Assembly (NCBI GenBank): GCA_028749475.1
Contig: JAQVWN010000012.1
Span: forward strand, 1 to 56,707
Source: Thomasclavelia sp.
GTDB lineage: Bacteria; Bacillota_I; Bacilli_A; Erysipelotrichales; Coprobacillaceae
DNA: 56,707 nucleotides
Reading direction: 5' to 3'
The notes beneath the pieces were generated by a model. It was not told the DNA's origin. It saw only the letters and a program-made list of their open reading frames with translations, and did no database searches. Positions 53,096 through 56,707 of this stretch are shown in pieces (positions within the stretch are counted from its first letter, which is position 1; each line of letters begins with the position of its first letter). The position numbers were made by a program, and so were the translations under genes.

Positions 53096-54195
53096 TAGAC
53101 ATTAAATTTAAACAACATGATATCACCATCTTGGCCAACATATTGTTTTCCTTCCTGGCGCATCTTACCAGCTTCTTTTAAAGCATGTTCAGTGCCATAT
53201 TGAATTAAATCATCATAGCTATATGTTTCAGCTTTAATAAATCCTCTTTGGAAATCAGTATGAATTATTCCTGCAAGTTCAGGAGCTGTCATTCCTTCTT
53301 TAAAAGTCCAAGCTCGACATTCATCTTTTCCGGCCGTAAAGAATGTTCTTAATCCTAGTAAATGATAAGCTTCTCTAATTAGTTTATCTAATCCACTTTC
53401 ATCAATTCCTAAGTCTTTTAAGAATTCATCTTTTTCTTCTTTTTCCATTCCAACAAGTTCAGATTCGATCTTGGCACAAATACATACAACATCGCACCCT
53501 TCTTTTTTAGCATATTCTACAACTTCGTTGTAATAAGGATTAGATGTAGGATCTTCTAAATCTTCTTCACCAACATTAGCTACATAGATTAATGGTTTCA
53601 TAGTTAAAAGAGTATATTGTTTTACAACATCCATATCTTCTTTTTCAAATTCTAATACTCTAGCTGGTTTACTAGCTTCTAAAGTCTCTTTGATTAAAGA
53701 TAAAATTCTCATTTCCACTTTAGCTTCTTTATCACCAGTTTGAGCTTTCTTTTCAATTTTTCCAATTCTTTTATCAACTGATTCTAAATCAGAAAAAATT
53801 AGTTCAAGATTAATAGTTTCAATATCCCTAATTGGATTTACATCACCATCAACATGAGTTATATCTTTATCTCTAAAACATCTTACTACTTCACAAATAG
53901 CGTCCGTTTGACGAATGTTTCCAAGGAACTTATTTCCTAATCCTTCACCACGACTCGCTCCCTTTACAAGACCAGCAATGTCAGTAAATTCAAAAGTAGT
54001 TGGTACTACCTTTTTTGGTTCAAATATTTCTGCGATTTTATCTAAACGCGCATCAGGTACTTCAACTACCCCAACATTAGGATCAATAGTCGCAAATGGG
54101 TAGTTTTCTGCTTCAACCTGTGCGTTTGTAATTGCATTAAATAATGTTGATTTCCCTACATTTGGTAAACCAACTATTCCAGCTGTTAAAGCCAC
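53095..54195 (-). CDS. ychF: Redox-regulated GTPase/ATPase YchF (OLA1)
   Basis: 366 residues from the GTG at 54195 (MALTAGIVG), eight bases after AAAGGAG. The GTG at 54204 overlaps the RBS. G1 GLPNVGKST, the switch region NYPFATIDPNVGVV, G3 DIAGLVKGASRGEGLGN, the YchF-type G4 position NVGEED (replacing NKxD, the reason for ATP preference), and a C-terminal TGS domain (FFTAGKDECRAWTFKEG, DFQRGFIKAE). A ribosome-associated conserved NTPase. Confidence 0.95.
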   Translation of the reverse strand: MALTAGIVGLPNVGKSTLFNAITNAQVEAENYPFATIDPNVGVVEVPDARLDKIAEIFEPKKVVPTTFEFTDIAGLVKGASRGEGLGNKFLGNIRQTDAICEVVRCFRDKDITHVDGDVNPIRDIETINLELIFSDLESVDKRIGKIEKKAQTGDKEAKVEMRILSLIKETLEASKPARVLEFEKEDMDVVKQYTLLTMKPLIYVANVGEEDLEDPTSNPYYNEVVEYAKKEGCDVVCICAKIESELVGMEKEEKDEFLKDLGIDESGLDKLIREAYHLLGLRTFFTAGKDECRAWTFKEGMTAPELAGIIHTDFQRGFIKAETYSYDDLIQYGTEHALKEAGKMRQEGKQYVGQDGDIMLFKFNV

Positions 54196-54324
54196 ATATA
54201 TCACTCCTTTATTTTCTTCTTCATTATAGTTTAAACTTGTTGTTTAAGCAATCATCCAATATCAAATTATAGTTGATTAAAAGATTATTATTGGTAATAT
54301 AAAGATATAGAAATGAGGGATTGC

Positions 54325-54543
54325 ATGTTTAATACATTGGATTTACATGGAATGAATGTTTCAGAAGCTAAAATTGAATTAGATCATCGTATTGCTTCTA
54401 TTAAAGAAGGCGAACTAACAGTAATTCATGGTTACTCTTCTAATACACTTCAACAATTTGTTAGAAAAAAGTATCATCATAAAAAAGTTGTTAGGAAGAT
54501 TCTAACAATGAATCCTGGTGAAACTATTTTGGTAATTAAATAA
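54325..54543 (+). CDS. Mini Smr-domain-like protein
   Basis: 72 residues from MFNTLDLHG, after GAGGG; an ATG at 54313 has no RBS. LDLHGMNVSEAKIELDHRI, TVIHGYSSNTLQQFV and the ending NPGETILVIK follow the Smr pattern (DLHG, HGxG, GxTxV), with HGYS in place of HGKG. Smr domains bind or nick nucleic acid. Its stop overlaps the next start (TAATG), so it is cotranslated with the PAP2 gene. Divergent from ychF. Confidence 0.75.
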   Translation: MFNTLDLHGMNVSEAKIELDHRIASIKEGELTVIHGYSSNTLQQFVRKKYHHKKVVRKILTMNPGETILVIK

Positions 54544-55028
54544 TGGAAGAATTTTATCAAAAAACTACCGATTATCTAAGAAGTAAAAAATTAGATAAAT
54601 TAATACTTATGATAGTTAAAATATTTCCATTTATCATTGCTATTATATATGGAGTTACTTTAATTCATCTATATCTATCTCATTCTAGTTTATTCATTAA
54701 TACAGTACTTATTCCTCTAATATCTTTTTCTATTGTGACATTAATTAGAAAGATCATTGATCGTCCTCGACCATTTATCAAATATGACTTTGAGCCTTTA
54801 TATTACAAAAAAGAAGGTGAGTCTTTCCCCAGTCGTCATACCGTTAGTGCTATTAGTATTGCAGTGGCCTTATTTCATGTAAATATGGTAATAGGAATTG
54901 TTGTATTAATTCTAGCATCACTTGTTGCTTTAAGTCGAATATTAAGTGGAGTTCACTATCCTAGCGATGTAATAGTTGGAATACTTATTGCCTTACTTGT
55001 ATATATAGCAGTTTATCTAATAAACTAA
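54543..55028 (+). CDS. PAP2-family phosphatase (undecaprenyl-diphosphatase-like), paralogue
   Basis: 161 residues with five hydrophobic spans and motifs KIIDRPRPFIKYD, SFPSRHTVSAIS and RILSGVHYPSDVIVG. Same family as the gene at 48625. Coupled to the mini Smr gene by a one-base overlap. Likely lipid-carrier recycling. Confidence 0.87.
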   Translation: MEEFYQKTTDYLRSKKLDKLILMIVKIFPFIIAIIYGVTLIHLYLSHSSLFINTVLIPLISFSIVTLIRKIIDRPRPFIKYDFEPLYYKKEGESFPSRHTVSAISIAVALFHVNMVIGIVVLILASLVALSRILSGVHYPSDVIVGILIALLVYIAVYLIN

Positions 55029-55049
55029 AAGCGCCTTTAGAGGCGCTTT
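55028..55049. terminator. Bidirectional terminator
   Basis: The stem AAAGCGCCT/AGGCGCTTT with a TTAG loop lies between the convergent PAP2 and sulfatase-family genes. Confidence 0.88.
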
Positions 55050-56541
55050 ATTTTATTATTTCTTGATTATAGAAAGTAGAAGTTTTTTTAATTTCATTGT
55101 TTAGTTTCTTATAACCATATTTTTCCATTAATGTTTGTTGATCACTAAAAAGATTAACTCCTAAACCTAATCGATCACCTTTAATATTTACCCCCATTGA
55201 TGCTAAAAGAGTTGGATAATAATCAAAGGTTGCAAATTGTCTATTTTTACTATTTATCGGTTCAACGGCTGAATTAATAAAACAATTATAAGGTGTTCTA
55301 ACATAGTTTTTATCCATGCCTTCAAAGAACTTTTCTGACATACTATTATGATCACCAGTTATCATAATTGTAGTATTAGAATACCAGTCTTGTTTCTTAG
55401 CCCACATAACAAAGTTATAAACCATCTTTGATTGACAACTTATGACATTAGCGTATTGTTTGTCGTATTTGTTTTCACACTCATCACAGACATAACCATC
55501 AGGAGTATGAGTATCAATGGTAACTATCTCAATGTTAAAAGGTTTATCTTTTTTAGATAATTTATCAATATCATTTCTCGCAAATTCAAATACTTTCTTA
55601 TCTTCAAAGCCCCAAAACACATGATAATCTTCCGGTAATCTTTTTTCTTTAATTGCTTGCATATGATCTAGAATATAATAATTACCATGTTGTTGATAAT
55701 AGTTTTTTGTACACCCAAAACTAGAATCACTTCCCATAATTATTTCATTATTATATCCTTCTTTTTTTAGAACATCACCTAAAGAATAAAGACCTGGAAA
55801 AAAGGTTGAAGACTCATCATACTTTTTTGAATTAGGATATAGTAATAACGGTACTCCAGCACTTTGAGCAACCTGAGAGGCAATTGTCCATTGAGTACCT
55901 TCGACCGGTAAAGGTCCACCATTATTATTTCTATTTGAAAAGTTAATATTATTATTGGCTAAATCTGTAAGTTCAGGCATATAGTTGATATCTAACCCAC
56001 CACCATTATTAATATCTAAATAAGTGGTTTCAACAGATTCTAAAACAATATGAATTAAATTCCTTTTTGTTTTAGGAAAAGATAATTCGACTTTCCTTGG
56101 ATCAATATATTCTTCTTCATACAAATTAGTATGTCTTACAAGACAAAGAATATATTGAGGTATTTTGTAATTAAATAAAGCTATTATCGCTAAAGCGATA
56201 ATACATAAAATCATTATTAAATTAATATTTTGATAAGTGAATTGATAAAAGAAATTAAGTAGAATACTCATAATTATTACAACTGAGAATAATGATTGAA
56301 AGAAAGTATTTAAGAATAAATCTTTAAATATTCCCCCATCAGTACCATCCATTGGTACTCTTAAATGAAAGATAATTTGATTTAAAGTCTTAACCGAAAA
56401 AGTTCTATTTCCCCATCTAATTGCAAACAATGTTGCAAAGATAAAAAATAAAACTATACTAAATATTCCAAAACGTCCAGTAAAATAATTTATAATGATA
56501 TCCATGACTGCAATATTATCAAAAATGGATGATATATTCAA
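55048..56541 (-). CDS. LTA synthase-like sulfatase-superfamily membrane protein, probably 5'-truncated by IS3
   Basis: Hydrophobic spans fill the first 145 visible residues. The alkaline-phosphatase/sulfatase domain follows, with NLIHIVLESVE (metal-binding Glu), GTQWTIASQ (nucleophile Thr region), IVTIDTHTPDGY and MITGDHNSMSEK (metal-binding Asp-His). This is the LtaS/MdoB type that transfers phosphoglycerol-like groups outside the cell. The first possible start in frame is TTG at 56541 without an RBS. The frame stays open and reads like membrane protein (IESIYLVVL) up to the IS boundary near 56575, so the true N-terminus seems lost. Confidence 0.82.
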   Translation of the reverse strand: MNISSIFDNIAVMDIIINYFTGRFGIFSIVLFFIFATLFAIRWGNRTFSVKTLNQIIFHLRVPMDGTDGGIFKDLFLNTFFQSLFSVVIIMSILLNFFYQFTYQNINLIMILCIIALAIIALFNYKIPQYILCLVRHTNLYEEEYIDPRKVELSFPKTKRNLIHIVLESVETTYLDINNGGGLDINYMPELTDLANNNINFSNRNNNGGPLPVEGTQWTIASQVAQSAGVPLLLYPNSKKYDESSTFFPGLYSLGDVLKKEGYNNEIIMGSDSSFGCTKNYYQQHGNYYILDHMQAIKEKRLPEDYHVFWGFEDKKVFEFARNDIDKLSKKDKPFNIEIVTIDTHTPDGYVCDECENKYDKQYANVISCQSKMVYNFVMWAKKQDWYSNTTIMITGDHNSMSEKFFEGMDKNYVRTPYNCFINSAVEPINSKNRQFATFDYYPTLLASMGVNIKGDRLGLGVNLFSDQQTLMEKYGYKKLNNEIKKTSTFYNQEIIK

Positions 56542-56576
56542 TACAACTAAGTAAATACTCTCAATATAAAAAAAGA

Positions 56577-56707
56577 GCTAATGAAATGAACCCCGTTATT
56601 TGGACACCCAAATAAAGGAGGTTCATTTTATTATGGCAAAACTTACAAGGGAACAAAAAATAGAAATATATAACAAACATAAACAAGGAATAGTAGTACC
56701 AACACTG
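56577..56707 (+). mobile_element. Left end of an IS3-family insertion sequence (partial)
   Basis: An inverted-repeat-like start TGAACCCCGTTATTTGGACA (56587-56606; possibly beginning a few bases earlier) precedes the orfA RBS and start. The terminal repeat differs from that of the left-edge IS, so the two are different elements. The rest is outside the window. Confidence 0.7.
56633..56707 (+). CDS. IS3-family transposase OrfA, N-terminal fragment
   Basis: RBS AAAGGAGG and ATG at 56633 open MAKLTREQKIEIYNKHKQG, the usual start of IS150-group OrfA helix-turn-helix proteins. The gene runs off the window after 25 codons. OrfA normally joins OrfB by a programmed frameshift. Confidence 0.8.
   Translation, partial: MAKLTREQKIEIYNKHKQGIVVPTL

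Overview
The window is AT-rich, low-GC Bacillota DNA read with the standard code. The gene families (class B sortase, tandem LytR-CpsA-Psr proteins, DegV, stomatin/NfeD pair, MurR/RpiR and BglG-type regulators, class I two-subunit fumarase, an anaerobic ribonucleotide reductase relative, strong AAGGAGG ribosome binding sites) suggest a fermentative, gut-type anaerobe near the Erysipelotrichales or related Bacilli. This placement is inferred from gene content, not from a marker tree. Nearly all genes are on the minus strand; the plus-strand genes are mostly regulators, two PAP2 phosphatases and the core of an integrated element. Both edges carry IS3-family sequence: the end of an orfB at the left and the start of an orfA at the right.

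Left part (0.1-17 kb): a catalytically degenerate NrdD-like protein, a VanY-type carboxypeptidase, fumarase subunits behind an RpiR regulator, a dipeptidase/DegV/small-protein operon, an FtsX-type ABC transporter with a divergent XRE regulator and a clear operator, LemA with a DUF2207 protein, malic enzyme, a GNAT, and an NfeD/SPFH membrane operon. Fumarase and malic enzyme together connect fumarate, malate and pyruvate.

Middle part (17-37 kb): two redox clusters, each tied to a LysR regulator. The first holds alcohol dehydrogenase, aldo/keto reductase, a carboxymuconolactone decarboxylase-like protein and two flavodoxins. The second holds two aldo/keto reductases (one frameshifted), two FMN-dependent flavoproteins and a TauE-type exporter. 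Between and after them lie an AGCS symporter, an SGNH hydrolase, an ABC-2 exporter, a SIS protein, and a GH36 alpha-galactosidase with a PTS EIIC, a DUF3284-like protein and a divergent AraC regulator.

37.35-45.47 kb reads as one 8.1-kb integrative element in the 3' end of tRNA-Leu(UAG). A tyrosine recombinase abuts the tRNA, and a 15/16-bp copy of the tRNA 3' end lies at 37357-37372 next to a matching terminator. The element carries a PTS operon (EIIA, LicT-like antiterminator, EIIBC, metallo-beta-lactamase-fold hydrolase) with two antiterminator (RAT) sites. It also carries an XRE regulator, a TPR protein, a previously unrecognised-looking structured RNA with its own promoter and terminator, and just behind that RNA a protein resembling phage-type (PBECR) nucleases. 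The integrase leader contains a terminator whose 5' arm lies in a 12-nt stretch complementary to the anticodon loop of the very tRNA used as attachment site. These are the strongest candidates for something new.

Right part (45.4-56.7 kb): a six-tRNA operon (Asn, Glu, Val, Thr, Lys, Leu), a receptor-like EAL phosphodiesterase with a degenerate GGDEF domain, and an envelope block: two PAP2 phosphatases, two LCP proteins with an extra solute-binding-like module, sortase B, the GTPase YchF, a mini Smr protein, and an LTA-synthase-like sulfatase whose 5' end appears cut off by the right-hand IS3 element.
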